From positions 148,092 to 212,091 of the forward strand of contig NZ_JAGFWR010000010.1 of assembly GCF_017599305.1 (NCBI RefSeq): a stretch of DNA of 64,000 nucleotides. Reading direction: 5' to 3'. This document shows positions 35,663-43,836 of this stretch, piece after piece. The position numbers and the translations under genes are program-made. The notes under the pieces were generated by a model. That model was not told the origin of the DNA. It did not search any database and saw only the letters and a list, made by a program, of their open reading frames with translations. This stretch comes from Micromonospora antibiotica (GTDB lineage: Bacteria > Actinomycetota > Actinomycetes > Mycobacteriales > Micromonosporaceae). Numbering within the stretch: the stretch's first letter is position 1; every line of letters starts with the position of its first letter.

Positions 35663-35731
35663 GCTGTGGTTCCCCCGCTCCGCGCCGCCCTCCGCCGCCG
35701 CCCGGTGCTGCCGGGCGGCGGCGAACGGACC

Positions 35732-36697
35732 TCAACCCTTGACGCTGCCGGCGAGCAGACCGCGCACGAAGAAGCGCTGCAACGACAGGAACACGACAAG
35801 CGGTACGACGATCGAGACGAACGCGCCGGCCGTGAGCCGCTGCCACTCGTTGCCCCGGGTGCCGGCCATCTCGGCCAGCCGCACGGTGAGCGGGGCGGTC
35901 TCGTTGCCGCCCCCGGCGAAGATCAGTGCGACCAGCAGGTCGTTCCAGACCCAGAGGAACTGGAAGATGCCGAAGGCCGCCAGGGCCGGGGTGATCAGCG
36001 GTAGCACGATGGTGCGGAAGATCTTGGGGTGGGTGGCCCCGTCGACCCGGGCCGCCTCCATCAGGTCCCGGGGCAGCTGCGAGACGAAGTTGTGCAGCAG
36101 GAACACCGCGAAGGGCAGCGCGAAGCAGGTGTGCGCGAACCACACCTGGGCGAACTTCTGCTCGTCCACCAGGTTCCAGGCCGGCATCAGCTGTACACCG
36201 GCCACGGTGACCCCGGTCGAGAAGAACTTCAGCAGCGGCACCAGGGCCATCTGCAACGGCACGATCTGCATCGCGAAGATCGCGATGTAGAGCCAGTCCC
36301 GCCCCCGGAAGTTGATCCAGGCCAGTGCGTACGCGGCGAGCGAGGCGAAGGCCAACGGGAACAGCACCGAGGGGATGGTGATGGCCAGCGAGTTGATGAA
36401 GTAGCTGGCCAGCTGGCCCGACGAGGAGGAGGAGCCGAAGAGCACGTCCTGGTAGTTCTCCAGGGTGAACTGCGGGTCGGTGAAGAACGTCCACCAGCCG
36501 GTGGACTTGATCTCCGCCTCGGGGCGGAACGAGGAGATGAACAGGCCGAAGGTCGGGATCGTCCAGAGCAGCGCGATCACGATCGAGACCAGGGTGGCGG
36601 TGCGGCTGTTGAGCCGGTTACGGACCCGGCCGGCGGTGGTGGTCGGTTTCCCGGCGGCCTGGGCCCCGGCTCCGACGGTGGGCGTGGCGGTGGTCAT
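35732..36697 (-). CDS. ABC sugar permease, MalG type
   Basis: This 321-residue inner-membrane permease has six membrane segments and the EAA loop for the ATPase (LMEAARVDGATHPKIFRTIVLPL). An Ala/Thr/Arg-rich cytoplasmic start precedes the first helix (TLVSIVIALLWTIPTFGLFISSF). It pairs with the MalF-type permease just upstream, one base away. Together with the lipoprotein they form a CUT1 importer lacking its own ATPase, as in actinomycetes where MsiK serves many systems. Confidence 0.94.
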   Translation of the reverse strand: MTTATPTVGAGAQAAGKPTTTAGRVRNRLNSRTATLVSIVIALLWTIPTFGLFISSFRPEAEIKSTGWWTFFTDPQFTLENYQDVLFGSSSSSGQLASYFINSLAITIPSVLFPLAFASLAAYALAWINFRGRDWLYIAIFAMQIVPLQMALVPLLKFFSTGVTVAGVQLMPAWNLVDEQKFAQVWFAHTCFALPFAVFLLHNFVSQLPRDLMEAARVDGATHPKIFRTIVLPLITPALAAFGIFQFLWVWNDLLVALIFAGGGNETAPLTVRLAEMAGTRGNEWQRLTAGAFVSIVVPLVVFLSLQRFFVRGLLAGSVKG

Positions 36698-36698
36698 C

Positions 36699-37748
36699 TC
36701 AGCCCTCCCGCTGTTGACGCAGGTTGCGGATCTGGTAGATCACGATCGGGATCACCAGGATGAAGAGGAAGACCGCCAGGGCGGAGCCCTGCCCGTTCTC
36801 GCCGTACCGGAACGCCTGGTTGTACATCTCGTTGGCGATCACGCTGGTGTCGTAGTTGCCGTTGGTGGCCGTCCGGACGATGTCGAAGACCTTGAGCGTG
36901 GCGATCGACAGGGTCACCACCACCACGATCAGCGCCGGACGGATGCTCGGCATGGTGATCTGCCAGAACATCTGCCACGGGCTGACCCCGTCGAGGCGGG
37001 CCGCCTCCACGATGTCCGCCGGGATCGCCTTGATCGCCGCGGAGAGCACCACCATGGCGAAACCGGCCTGGATCCAGACCATGATGACGATGAGCAGGAA
37101 GGTGTTCAGCGGTGAGTCGAGCAGCCACTGCCGGGGTTCTCCGCCGAGGCTGACCACGACCTGGTTGAGCAGGCCGATCTGGTCCTGGTCCTCGCTGCGG
37201 TAGGCGTAGACGAACTTCCAGATGATGCTGGCGCCGACGAACGAGATCGCCATCGGCAGGAAGATCAGTGACTTGGCGATGGACTCGAACCGGGCCTTGT
37301 CCACCATCACGGCGTAGAGCAGGCCGAAGCTGGTGGCCACCAGCGGCACCAGCAGCACCCAGATCAGGGTGTTGAGCAGGACCCGGACGATCGAGTCCTC
37401 GGAGAACATCCAGCTGTAGTTGCTCAGCCCCACCCAGTCTTTGCTGCCGGCGTCCATGAAGGAGAGCAGGACGGTCCGCAGCGCCGGCACCACCAACCCG
37501 ATGCTGAGCAGCAGCAACGTCGGCAACAGGAAGAACAGCGCGAACAGCCCCTCCCGCGGCTTGCGTCGGCGGGGCAGTGGACCACCGCCGGTCGAGGCGG
37601 CGACCAACTGCGCCTCCCGACGGCGGGCGAACCAGGCCGGCACCACGTCGAGGAGCAGGAGCAGACCGCCCACCACCGCGACGAAAGCGATCAGCCCGTA
37701 CATCAGCATGAGGAACTTCGGCTGTTCCTCAGCGAAGTCGAACTCCAT
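36699..37748 (-). CDS. ABC sugar permease, MalF type
   Basis: This 349-residue permease has an extra N-terminal helix (MLMYGLIAFVAVVGGLLLLL, about 14-33) followed by six transport helices and the EAA loop IVEAARLDGVSPWQMFWQITMPSI. The ATG at 37748 follows GGGAGGG. It is separated from the binding-protein gene by an 18-bp hairpin (37778-37817), which fits lower expression than that of the lipoprotein. It is one base from the MalG gene. Confidence 0.94.
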   Translation of the reverse strand: MEFDFAEEQPKFLMLMYGLIAFVAVVGGLLLLLDVVPAWFARRREAQLVAASTGGGPLPRRRKPREGLFALFFLLPTLLLLSIGLVVPALRTVLLSFMDAGSKDWVGLSNYSWMFSEDSIVRVLLNTLIWVLLVPLVATSFGLLYAVMVDKARFESIAKSLIFLPMAISFVGASIIWKFVYAYRSEDQDQIGLLNQVVVSLGGEPRQWLLDSPLNTFLLIVIMVWIQAGFAMVVLSAAIKAIPADIVEAARLDGVSPWQMFWQITMPSIRPALIVVVVTLSIATLKVFDIVRTATNGNYDTSVIANEMYNQAFRYGENGQGSALAVFLFILVIPIVIYQIRNLRQQREG

Positions 37749-37777
37749 CGACCCTCCCTCTCAAGGGTTCGTTACCC

Positions 37778-37817
37778 GACGGTGGCCCGGTCCGTCACCA
37801 CGGACCGGGCCACCGTC
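37778..37817 (-). terminator. Intercistronic hairpin after binding-protein gene
   Basis: Arms 37778-37795 and 37800-37817 pair perfectly over 18 bases with a 4-base loop, between the binding-protein and permease genes. Such hairpins in ABC operons stop or stabilise part of the transcripts so that the binding protein is made in excess. Confidence 0.75.
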
Positions 37818-37822
37818 TCAGC

Positions 37823-39163
37823 TCACTTCCAGGTGCTCTCGATGCCGTTCAGCACCGTGTTGGTGTCCTTGCCGTTGATCCAGTCGACCATGCCCTTCCA
37901 GAAGGTGCCGTTGCCGACGGCGGCCGGCATCAGGTCGGAACCGTCGAAGCGGAACACGGTCTTCGGGTCCTGGAGGATGCCCACGGAGAGCTTGTCCACC
38001 GGGTTCGGGACGTTGGCCAGGTCGAGCTTCTTGTTCGCCGACACCCAGTCACCGATCTTGGCGCGGCTGTTGGCGTACTCGCCGGAGGCGAGGTAGGTCT
38101 GCACCGCCTGGACCTCGGGACGGTCGGTGAAGGCCGCGACGAACTCGCCGCCACCCAGCACCGGCTTGCCCTTGGCCGGGTCGATGGACGGGAAGTAGAA
38201 CGCGAAGACGTCGCCGTCCTCGGCCACCTTGGTGCCCTCGGGCCACTGGTTGGCGTAGAAGGACGCCTGCCGGTGCAGGGCGCACTTGCCGGTGGTGATC
38301 GGCACGCCGGCCTCCTGGAAGGAGGTGGTGGCGATGCTCTTCACGCCGCCGAAGCCGCCGTTGACGTACTTGTCGTTCTTGAGGATCGTGCCGGCCCGGT
38401 TGAGCGCGTCGACGACCTGCGGGTCGTTGAACGGGATGCCGTGGGTGGTCCACTTGTCGTAGGCCTCGGGTCCGGCCGTACGCAGCAGCACGTCCTCGAT
38501 CCAGTCGGTGGCCGGCCAGCCGGTGGCGTCACCGGACTCGATGCCGGCGCACCACGGCTTGGTGCCGCTGGCCGCGATGGTGTCGGAGAGCTTGATCAGC
38601 TCGTCCCAGGTGGTGGGGGGCGTCCAGCCCTTCTCCTTGAAGGTCTTCGGCGAGTACCAGACGAACGACTTGACGTTCGAGCCCAGCGGGGCGCCGTAGA
38701 ACTGGCCGTTGATGGTGGTGTACTTCAGCCAGTCGGGGGAGTAGTTCGCCTCGGCCTCGGTCTTGGTGGCGGCGGAGACCGGCTTGAGGTTGCCGCCGTC
38801 GACGAACCGCTTGATCAGGCCCGGCTGCGGGATGAAGGCGATGTCGGGCGCGTTGCCACCCTGCACCCGGACGGGGAGCTGGGCCTCGAACTCGCCGGAG
38901 CCCTCGTGGTCGATCTCGATGCCGGTGCAGTCCTCGAACTGCTTCCAGGACTGGGCCAGCCGGTCGGCCTCGATGTCCCGGATCGACGAGTAGGCGGTGA
39001 CCTTCTTGCCGTCGAGGTCGCCGTACTTCTCATATGCGGCGCACTCGGCCGAGCCCGCGTCGCTGCTCTTCTTGTCGTTGCCGGTGCCACAGGCGGCGGC
39101 GCCGAGCGCCAGCCCCAGCACGCCGGCGATCGCGAGAGCCTGGCGTGATCTGGCAAACGCCAT
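37823..39163 (-). CDS. ABC sugar-binding lipoprotein
   Basis: This 446-residue protein is a lipid-anchored CUT1 solute-binding protein. The signal peptide ends in a lipobox (LALGAAAC, Cys near residue 25). The mature part shows a type-2 binding fold: KKVTAYSSIRDIEADRLAQSWKQFEDCTGIEI near the start, PDIAFIPQPGLI, TWDELIKLSDTIAASGTKPWCAG and FPSIDPAKGKPVLGGGEFV. Family members of this type often bind alpha-glucosides, and its neighbours agree. The ATG at 39163 is chosen because GGAAGGAG precedes it; an earlier start at 39292 would place junk before the signal peptide. It is the first gene of the operon, below the LacI-type operator. Confidence 0.94.
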   Translation of the reverse strand: MAFARSRQALAIAGVLGLALGAAACGTGNDKKSSDAGSAECAAYEKYGDLDGKKVTAYSSIRDIEADRLAQSWKQFEDCTGIEIDHEGSGEFEAQLPVRVQGGNAPDIAFIPQPGLIKRFVDGGNLKPVSAATKTEAEANYSPDWLKYTTINGQFYGAPLGSNVKSFVWYSPKTFKEKGWTPPTTWDELIKLSDTIAASGTKPWCAGIESGDATGWPATDWIEDVLLRTAGPEAYDKWTTHGIPFNDPQVVDALNRAGTILKNDKYVNGGFGGVKSIATTSFQEAGVPITTGKCALHRQASFYANQWPEGTKVAEDGDVFAFYFPSIDPAKGKPVLGGGEFVAAFTDRPEVQAVQTYLASGEYANSRAKIGDWVSANKKLDLANVPNPVDKLSVGILQDPKTVFRFDGSDLMPAAVGNGTFWKGMVDWINGKDTNTVLNGIESTWK

Positions 39164-39236
39164 GCCGTTCTCCTTCCTTGCCGGCGCGCCCACAGGTGGG
39201 GGAAACCCGACGCCGGTCCGATGAGTCGTCCCCACA

Positions 39237-39250
39237 TGTAAGCGCTTGCA
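39237..39250. promoter_or_regulatory. LacI-type operator of the alpha-glucoside operon
   Basis: TGTAAGCGCTTGCA is a near-perfect palindrome with the CG centre of LacI/GalR operators, 74 bases upstream of the binding-protein start. It is the best candidate target of the regulator at 34589-35662. Confidence 0.8.
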
Positions 39251-39315
39251 TCCCGATCGGTCCACCCCCTGGTGGACACGGCCCGGTAACAATCACGAAA
39301 CCCTCTCACCGCAGG

Positions 39316-39329
39316 TGGGCGCGCTCCCA
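39316..39329. promoter_or_regulatory. CelR-like box between lipoprotein and M23 genes
   Basis: TGGGCGCGCTCCCA differs from TGGGAGCGCTCCCA at one position. It lies 112 bases upstream of the M23 gene and about 150 upstream of the divergent sugar-binding-protein gene, so it could act on either. Confidence 0.5.
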
Positions 39330-39440
39330 CCCGTGGTCACCGAATAGGGGTGGGCAGGGGTCCATACCGCTTCCCATCGATGGCGATATCTGCCACCCTC
39401 AGGGCAGGACATCGAAGAATCTCTACATCGGAGGTGCTGG

Positions 39441-40214
39441 ATGCGTAAACGGTGGTGGAGTCTGCTGGCAGCGTTCCTGCTGGTCACCGGAATCCTGGTG
39501 CCGGCCGGCCCGGCGTGGGCCGCACCTACGTTCAAGGTGCCCTTCCCCTGCAACCAGTCCTGGTCCGGCCAGACCCGGTCGGACCACAGCCCGGCGAACG
39601 CGATCGACTTCAACCGCACCGACGACGTCGGTGACCCGGTGGTCGCCAGCGCCCCCGGCACCGTCGACCGGGTGACCGACCTCGGCGGTACGAGCTACGG
39701 CAAGTACGTCCGGATCGACCACGGCGGCGGCTACACGACCTACTACGCCCACCTCAACGGCTTCAACGTCTCGGTCGGGCAGCAGGTCGGCTACGGCAAG
39801 GTGATCGGCTGGGTCGGCTCCACCGGCGGCTCCACCGGCCCGCACCTGCACTACGAGCAGCGCCTCAACGGCGACGACATCAAGGTCAAGTTCAACGGCA
39901 CGGTCGCGCTGTACTGGGGCACCAAGACGTACACCAGCGGCAACGGCTGCTCCAGCGGCACCGGGTCGGGCACGGTCGACACCGCCGGCACCCCGCTGAC
40001 CGTGCGGTCCGGGCCGGGCACCGGCTACGCCTCGGTCGGCACGGTCGCCGACGGCACCAAGGTCACCATCGGCTGCCAGACCAGCGGCACCACGGTCACC
40101 GGCACCTACGGCACCAGCGCGATCTGGGACCGGATCGGCTCCGGCCGGTTCATCGCCGACGCCTACGTCTACACCGGCCACGACGGCTACATCCCGAACG
40201 TGCCCCGCTGCTGA
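39441..40214 (+). CDS. Secreted M23 peptidase-like protein with SH3-type tail
   Basis: This 257-residue secreted protein has a signal peptide (about 1-27, ending AWA), an M23/LytM-type domain (about 28-165) and a C-terminal bacterial SH3-like domain (about 180-257, PLTVRSGPGTGYASVG). The zinc ligands can be seen: HSPANAIDF (His and Asp) and GPHLHYE (HxH). M23 enzymes cut peptidoglycan cross-links or bacteriocins, and SH3 domains usually bind the wall. The ATG follows GGAGG. It is monocistronic and ends before a strong palindrome. Wall remodelling or lysis of neighbours is likely, but the target bond cannot be read. Confidence 0.92.
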   Translation: MRKRWWSLLAAFLLVTGILVPAGPAWAAPTFKVPFPCNQSWSGQTRSDHSPANAIDFNRTDDVGDPVVASAPGTVDRVTDLGGTSYGKYVRIDHGGGYTTYYAHLNGFNVSVGQQVGYGKVIGWVGSTGGSTGPHLHYEQRLNGDDIKVKFNGTVALYWGTKTYTSGNGCSSGTGSGTVDTAGTPLTVRSGPGTGYASVGTVADGTKVTIGCQTSGTTVTGTYGTSAIWDRIGSGRFIADAYVYTGHDGYIPNVPRC

Positions 40215-40223
40215 GACCGGACC

Positions 40224-40259
40224 CGTCGGGCCGGGGGCGGACCCGCCCCCGGCCCGACG
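40224..40259. terminator. Bidirectional terminator-like palindrome
   Basis: Arms 40224-40239 and 40244-40259 are perfectly complementary over 16 bases with loop GACC, between the convergent M23 and tspO genes. Confidence 0.8.
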
Positions 40260-40290
40260 ACGACCCCCGGGTCGCCCCGGGGCGGCGACG

Positions 40291-40785
40291 TCAGCTGTTG
40301 AGCTGCCAGATCGAGAAGTTCAACGCGGCGGCGAAGGTGACCCAGGCCCAGTAGGGCACCATCAGGGCCGCCGCCGGCCGGGAGATCCGCCAGAAGGTGA
40401 CCACCGTCACGGCGATCGCCAGCCACATCAGCACGATCTCGGCGAAGGCCAGCCCGTAGCGGCCCGCGCCGAAGAAGAGCGGGGTCCAGATCGCGTTCAG
40501 CACCAGCTGGACCACCCAGGCCCAGACCGCCGGGCCGAAGCCGACCCGCCGCCAGACCAGCCAGCCGGCGACCGCGATCATCGCGTAGAGCAGGGTCCAG
40601 ACCGGGCCGAACAGCCACGAGGGTGGGGCCCAGGCCGGCTGGCGCAGGGCGGCGTACTCGTCGCTGGTGCCGGACACCCCCAGCCCGCCGATCGCGGCGG
40701 CGACGGTGACGGCCGCGCCGAAGGCGAGCAGCATCCACCAGGTCCGCGCGGTGCCGGTCCGCCGGTCGCTCCGGGTTGTCTCCAT
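40291..40785 (-). CDS. tspO: TspO/MBR family membrane protein
   Basis: This 164-residue protein has five membrane helices and the family pattern: LRQPAWAPPSWLFGPVWTLLYAMIAVAGWLVWR, with WAPP and the following WT region, then LNAIWTPLFFG and LMVPYWAWVTFAAALNFSIW. TspO proteins bind tetrapyrroles and take part in stress or porphyrin handling. The ATG at 40785 is chosen because it begins the conserved part; upstream in-frame sequence is not conserved in style. It stands alone. Confidence 0.93.
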   Translation of the reverse strand: METTRSDRRTGTARTWWMLLAFGAAVTVAAAIGGLGVSGTSDEYAALRQPAWAPPSWLFGPVWTLLYAMIAVAGWLVWRRVGFGPAVWAWVVQLVLNAIWTPLFFGAGRYGLAFAEIVLMWLAIAVTVVTFWRISRPAAALMVPYWAWVTFAAALNFSIWQLNS

Positions 40786-40999
40786 GGTCAAGATATTTCC
40801 CCGGTACGCCCCGGCAAAAACCCGCCCCCCCCGGCCCGGCGTGGGCCGGCCCGGTCGCGTCACCGGGCGGCGGTCGCACCGGGCGGGGCACCACCCCCGC
40901 ACAGCATGACGCCGGGGTCGTCGATGCCGGAGGCCCCTGTCTGGGAGGACGGGGCTTCCGGGGGCGACGACCCCGGCGGGTCAGGTGCGGGTACCGGCG

Positions 41000-41143
41000 T
41001 CAATTGAAGATGCTGACACCACCCGGGCCGACCAGAAGGCCGACCACGATGAGGACGATGCCCCACAGGATCTGCCGGCGGAACAGCGCGAGGATGCCGG
41101 CGACCACGAGTACGACTGCGAGAATCCAGAGAATCAGCTCCAT
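41000..41143 (-). CDS. 47-residue GPGG-motif membrane protein
   Basis: This very small gene codes for a hydrophobic protein with two membrane-type segments (MELILWILAVVLVVAGILAL and ILWGIVLIVVGLLVG) joined by FRRQ and ending GPGGVSIFN. This GPGG ending with a double helix is a recurring small-protein pattern in actinobacteria; function unknown. It stands alone between tspO and the metallophosphoesterase gene. The stop at 41000 is followed by a weak hairpin (about 40927-40962). Codon choice and the clear motif make it a real gene rather than chance. Confidence 0.85.
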   Translation of the reverse strand: MELILWILAVVLVVAGILALFRRQILWGIVLIVVGLLVGPGGVSIFN

Positions 41144-41185
41144 GGCTGCTGAATACCCGGCGGCCCGATCCCGAAAACCTGCTTC

Positions 41186-41908
41186 TCAGTCGATTTGATC
41201 TCCCAGGTGGAAGACGCTGTACGCCTGCTTGATCACCGGATGGGCGACGTTGCGTACCCGCACCCCGCCGGGGGTGACACCGCGTTCGGTGCCGGCGTGC
41301 GCGTGGCCGTGCAGGGCGAGCGCCGTCGGCGCCGAGTCGATCGCCTGGCCCAGCTGGTACGACCCGAGGAACGGGTAGATCTCCAACGGTTCACCGGCCA
41401 GGGTGTCCGGCACCGGGGCGTAGTGGGTCAGCGCGACGAGCAGGTCGCAGTCCAGCCCGCGCAGCGCCTCACCCAACGCCGCCGCGCTCTCGTTGCTGGT
41501 CCGGACGAACGACTTCATCTCCGGCTCGCCGAAGTCGCTGGCGCACCGGCCGGCGAACCCGCCACCGAAGCCCTTGACCCCGGCCACCCCGAGCCGGCCG
41601 CCGGGGCACTCCAGCACCGTGCCGGTCCCCTCCAGCACGGTGATCCCGGCATCCTCCAGCACCTTGACCACCTGCGGCACCTGGTCGCACTGGTGGTCGT
41701 GGTTGCCGAGCACGGTGACCACCGGCACCCCGAGGCCGCCGAACTCCTGGGCGACGCAGCGCGCCTCGGCCTCGGTGCCGTGCCGGGTCAGGTCACCGGC
41801 GAGCAGCAGCACGTCGGCGCAGTCGGGCAGCTCCTCCAGGGCCGGGCGGAACCGGCCCAGCACGTCGGCGTCCAGGTGGACGTCGCCGACGGCGGCGATC
41901 CGGATCAT
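41186..41908 (-). CDS. Metallophosphoesterase
   Basis: This 240-residue calcineurin-type phosphoesterase shows all five family blocks: GDVHLD, GDLTRHG, GNHDHQ, THYAP and GHAHAG, which bind two metal ions. There is no signal peptide. The natural substrate (cyclic nucleotide, phospholipid or other phosphoester) cannot be told. The start is ten bases beyond the stop of the upstream BON protein gene, so it is the last gene of a likely three-gene operon with the nucleotidyltransferase. Confidence 0.92.
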   Translation of the reverse strand: MIRIAAVGDVHLDADVLGRFRPALEELPDCADVLLLAGDLTRHGTEAEARCVAQEFGGLGVPVVTVLGNHDHQCDQVPQVVKVLEDAGITVLEGTGTVLECPGGRLGVAGVKGFGGGFAGRCASDFGEPEMKSFVRTSNESAAALGEALRGLDCDLLVALTHYAPVPDTLAGEPLEIYPFLGSYQLGQAIDSAPTALALHGHAHAGTERGVTPGGVRVRNVAHPVIKQAYSVFHLGDQID

Positions 41909-41918
41909 CGGGTCCTCC

Positions 41919-42185
41919 TCACGGCAGCTCCTCGACCTGGGCCGGCGCCTGGGCGCGGATCACCCCGATGTCGCTGGTGATCGCCTCGTCCGGGAACCGT
42001 TCGGCCACCCGACGCAGGATCTCGGCCCGCCGTTGCGGGCTCTCCACCTCGCCGGTGAGGACCAGGCCGCGTTCCCGACGGGCCACGGTGATGCCCTGTT
42101 CGGCGACGTCCGGGTCCTCGGTCAGCAGCCGTTGGATCGCCGCCTCGACGTACTCGTCCGGCGGGCCGGCGCTGTGCTCGGTCAC
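41919..42185 (-). CDS. BON-domain-like small protein
   Basis: This 88-residue soluble protein has YVEAAIQRLLTEDPDVAEQGITVARRERGLVLTGEVESPQRRAEILRRVAERFPD, which follows the BON-domain pattern (helix, strand, short GEV turn, helix). BON domains often bind membranes or ligands. The GTG at 42185 overlaps the stop of the upstream nucleotidyltransferase gene by 4 bases (GTGA), so the two are coupled. Confidence 0.8.
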   Translation of the reverse strand: MTEHSAGPPDEYVEAAIQRLLTEDPDVAEQGITVARRERGLVLTGEVESPQRRAEILRRVAERFPDEAITSDIGVIRAQAPAQVEELP

Positions 42186-42787
42186 GGGGTCTCCCTCTCC
42201 TCGGGGATACGGGCGTACGGCACCGGCGTCCCCCCGTACGGGACGACGTCGAGCCGGTCCAGCAACATCAGGAACGCTTCGGCGTACGGCGAGTGCTGGG
42301 TCTCCTTGCGTACCCGCTCCCAGTCGATCTGTTCGCGCAGCGACCGGGCCAGCGGCAGGCCCCGGGCGAAGTCGCAGTAGTGCTGGGAGAAGCTGAGCAG
42401 CTTGTGCACCATCAGCCGGGTCGCCGACAGCACCGGCATCCGGATGGCGTCCACCGGGCGGATCACGGTGTCGGCGAGGGTCTCGTGCGTCACCGGGGTC
42501 TCCACCGGCCGGTGGATCAGGTCCACCATCCGCCCGTCGTCGTAGACCTTGACCAGCCAGTCCTCCGGCGGGCGTTCGGCGGTGAAGCCCTCGTCGGTCA
42601 GCGCCTCCAACGCCCGCTCGACGTGCTCCTCGGGGAGCAGGAAGTCCACGTCGTGCTCGCTGGAGTGGCCGCCGTGCGCATAGACGGCGAAGCTGCCGCC
42701 GAGCGCGAAGGGGATCTCGTTCTGCTTGAGCACGGCGGCGACCCGCTTGAGGGTGTGCAGGAGGCTGACGTCCCCGCGCTCGGCCAT
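42182..42787 (-). CDS. Nucleotidyltransferase-family protein
   Basis: This 201-residue protein has the GGSFAVYAHGGHSSEHDVDFLL core (about 30-51), with the GS-motif and the acidic pair DxD of the nucleotidyltransferase fold, then a helical C-terminal half. Such proteins may add nucleotides to other molecules, and some belong to antitoxin-like sets. The metal-binding acids look intact. The ATG at 42787 begins the conserved region. It is the first gene of a coupled group with the BON protein and the phosphoesterase. Confidence 0.82.
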   Translation of the reverse strand: MAERGDVSLLHTLKRVAAVLKQNEIPFALGGSFAVYAHGGHSSEHDVDFLLPEEHVERALEALTDEGFTAERPPEDWLVKVYDDGRMVDLIHRPVETPVTHETLADTVIRPVDAIRMPVLSATRLMVHKLLSFSQHYCDFARGLPLARSLREQIDWERVRKETQHSPYAEAFLMLLDRLDVVPYGGTPVPYARIPEERETP

Positions 42788-42929
42788 CTGGTCTCTCCCG
42801 TCGTGGATGGTCGGTGGGAAATGACGTTGCGTACCCGGCTGCCCGCCCGCCCACACCTGGGCCGGTGGACCGATGCGGTCATCGCGCCCACCGGGGACCC
42901 GATCGGGCAGCGGGTGTGCGCGGGTCGGA

Positions 42930-42935
42930 TAGTCT
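42930..42935 (+). promoter_or_regulatory. -10 box of thymidylate-kinase-like gene
   Basis: TAGTCT lies 7 bases before the GTG at 42943, so transcription should begin at or next to the start codon (leaderless). Confidence 0.55.
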
Positions 42936-42942
42936 GTGCAGG

Positions 42943-43686
42943 GTGGCCAGATCACGGCGCGCGACCGACGGTAGGCCCCGACTGCGTCGCGTCGCGTTGA
43001 TCGGCATCGACGGTTCGGGCAAGACCACCCAGGCGCACCGGCTCGCCGCCGCGTTGACCTCGGCCGGGCGGCCGGCCACCTACCACCGCAACGCGAGCGG
43101 TCGGCGTTGGCTCGGCCGGGTCGCCCACCGGTTCGGCCGCTCCGACGCACAGGGGCTGGTGGGCCGGGACGGGATGCTCGCCGTGGAGTCCGTGCTGCGC
43201 TGGCTGGCGATCGCCGCCGCGCTGCTCAGTTGCCTGGTGACCGGGCGGACCGCCGTGATGGACCGCTACTCCGCCTGCCAGTACGCCAGCATCCGGGCGC
43301 ACGGTGGCCAGCGGTGGGAGCGGCTGGCGCGGGCCGGCTACCGGGTCTTTCCCGCGCCGCAGGTCACCTTTCTGCTCACCGTCGACCCGGTCGAGGCGTA
43401 CCGGCGCATCGAGCGACGGGGTGAGGACCACGAGACGATGGGCTGGTTGACCGCCGCCGACGCGGCCTACCGGTCGTTGCCCGAGTACCCGGGTTTCGTG
43501 GTGGTCGACGCGGGAGGCGGGCCGGACGAGGTGTCCCGGCGGATCCGGGCGCACCTGGCGCGTTGGCTGCCGCCGGAGGAGGGGGCCGTCCCGGTGGCCG
43601 TCGATCCGCCGGACGACACCGGACCGTCCGCCCCGGCGACCGACGGCGTCGGGCGGGAGCCGGTCGCCGCCCAGGCCCGACCGTAG
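42943..43686 (+). CDS. Thymidylate kinase-like protein
   Basis: This 247-residue P-loop kinase has GIDGSGKTTQAHRLAAAL, the phosphate loop of the thymidylate kinase family, TAVMDRYSACQYAS and FLLTVDPVEAYRRIERRGEDHET, matching the DR(Y/F) and lid-like stretches. The hydrophobic segment (AIAAALLSCLVTG) is within the fold. The C-terminus is Pro-rich. It need not be the housekeeping tmk: such paralogues often phosphorylate other nucleosides or lipids. The GTG at 42943 lies 7 bases after a TAGTCT box, which supports it. Confidence 0.83.
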   Translation: MARSRRATDGRPRLRRVALIGIDGSGKTTQAHRLAAALTSAGRPATYHRNASGRRWLGRVAHRFGRSDAQGLVGRDGMLAVESVLRWLAIAAALLSCLVTGRTAVMDRYSACQYASIRAHGGQRWERLARAGYRVFPAPQVTFLLTVDPVEAYRRIERRGEDHETMGWLTAADAAYRSLPEYPGFVVVDAGGGPDEVSRRIRAHLARWLPPEEGAVPVAVDPPDDTGPSAPATDGVGREPVAAQARP

Positions 43687-43800
43687 ACCGAGGCGATTCC
43701 ACCGGACCGGCCGAGGTGCGTCAGGCTGCGCAAATGGGAGTCTGTGCCGGAACGCCCCCGGTGCCGGGGGATACTTCCTGTCGGATACGCGCGGTCATGG

Positions 43801-43834
43801 TTGACGGCTCGCGGCTCATGAAAGTAAGTTTCAT
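43801..43834 (+). promoter_or_regulatory. Promoter and operator of RpiR-murQ
   Basis: TTGACG at 43801-43806, an 18-base spacer and TAAGTT at 43825-43830 form a promoter, with GTG at 43837 (leaderless). The palindrome ATGAAA-GTAAG-TTTCAT at 43818-43834 covers the -10, so the RpiR protein probably represses its own operon by blocking it. Confidence 0.75.
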
Positions 43835-43836
43835 CC

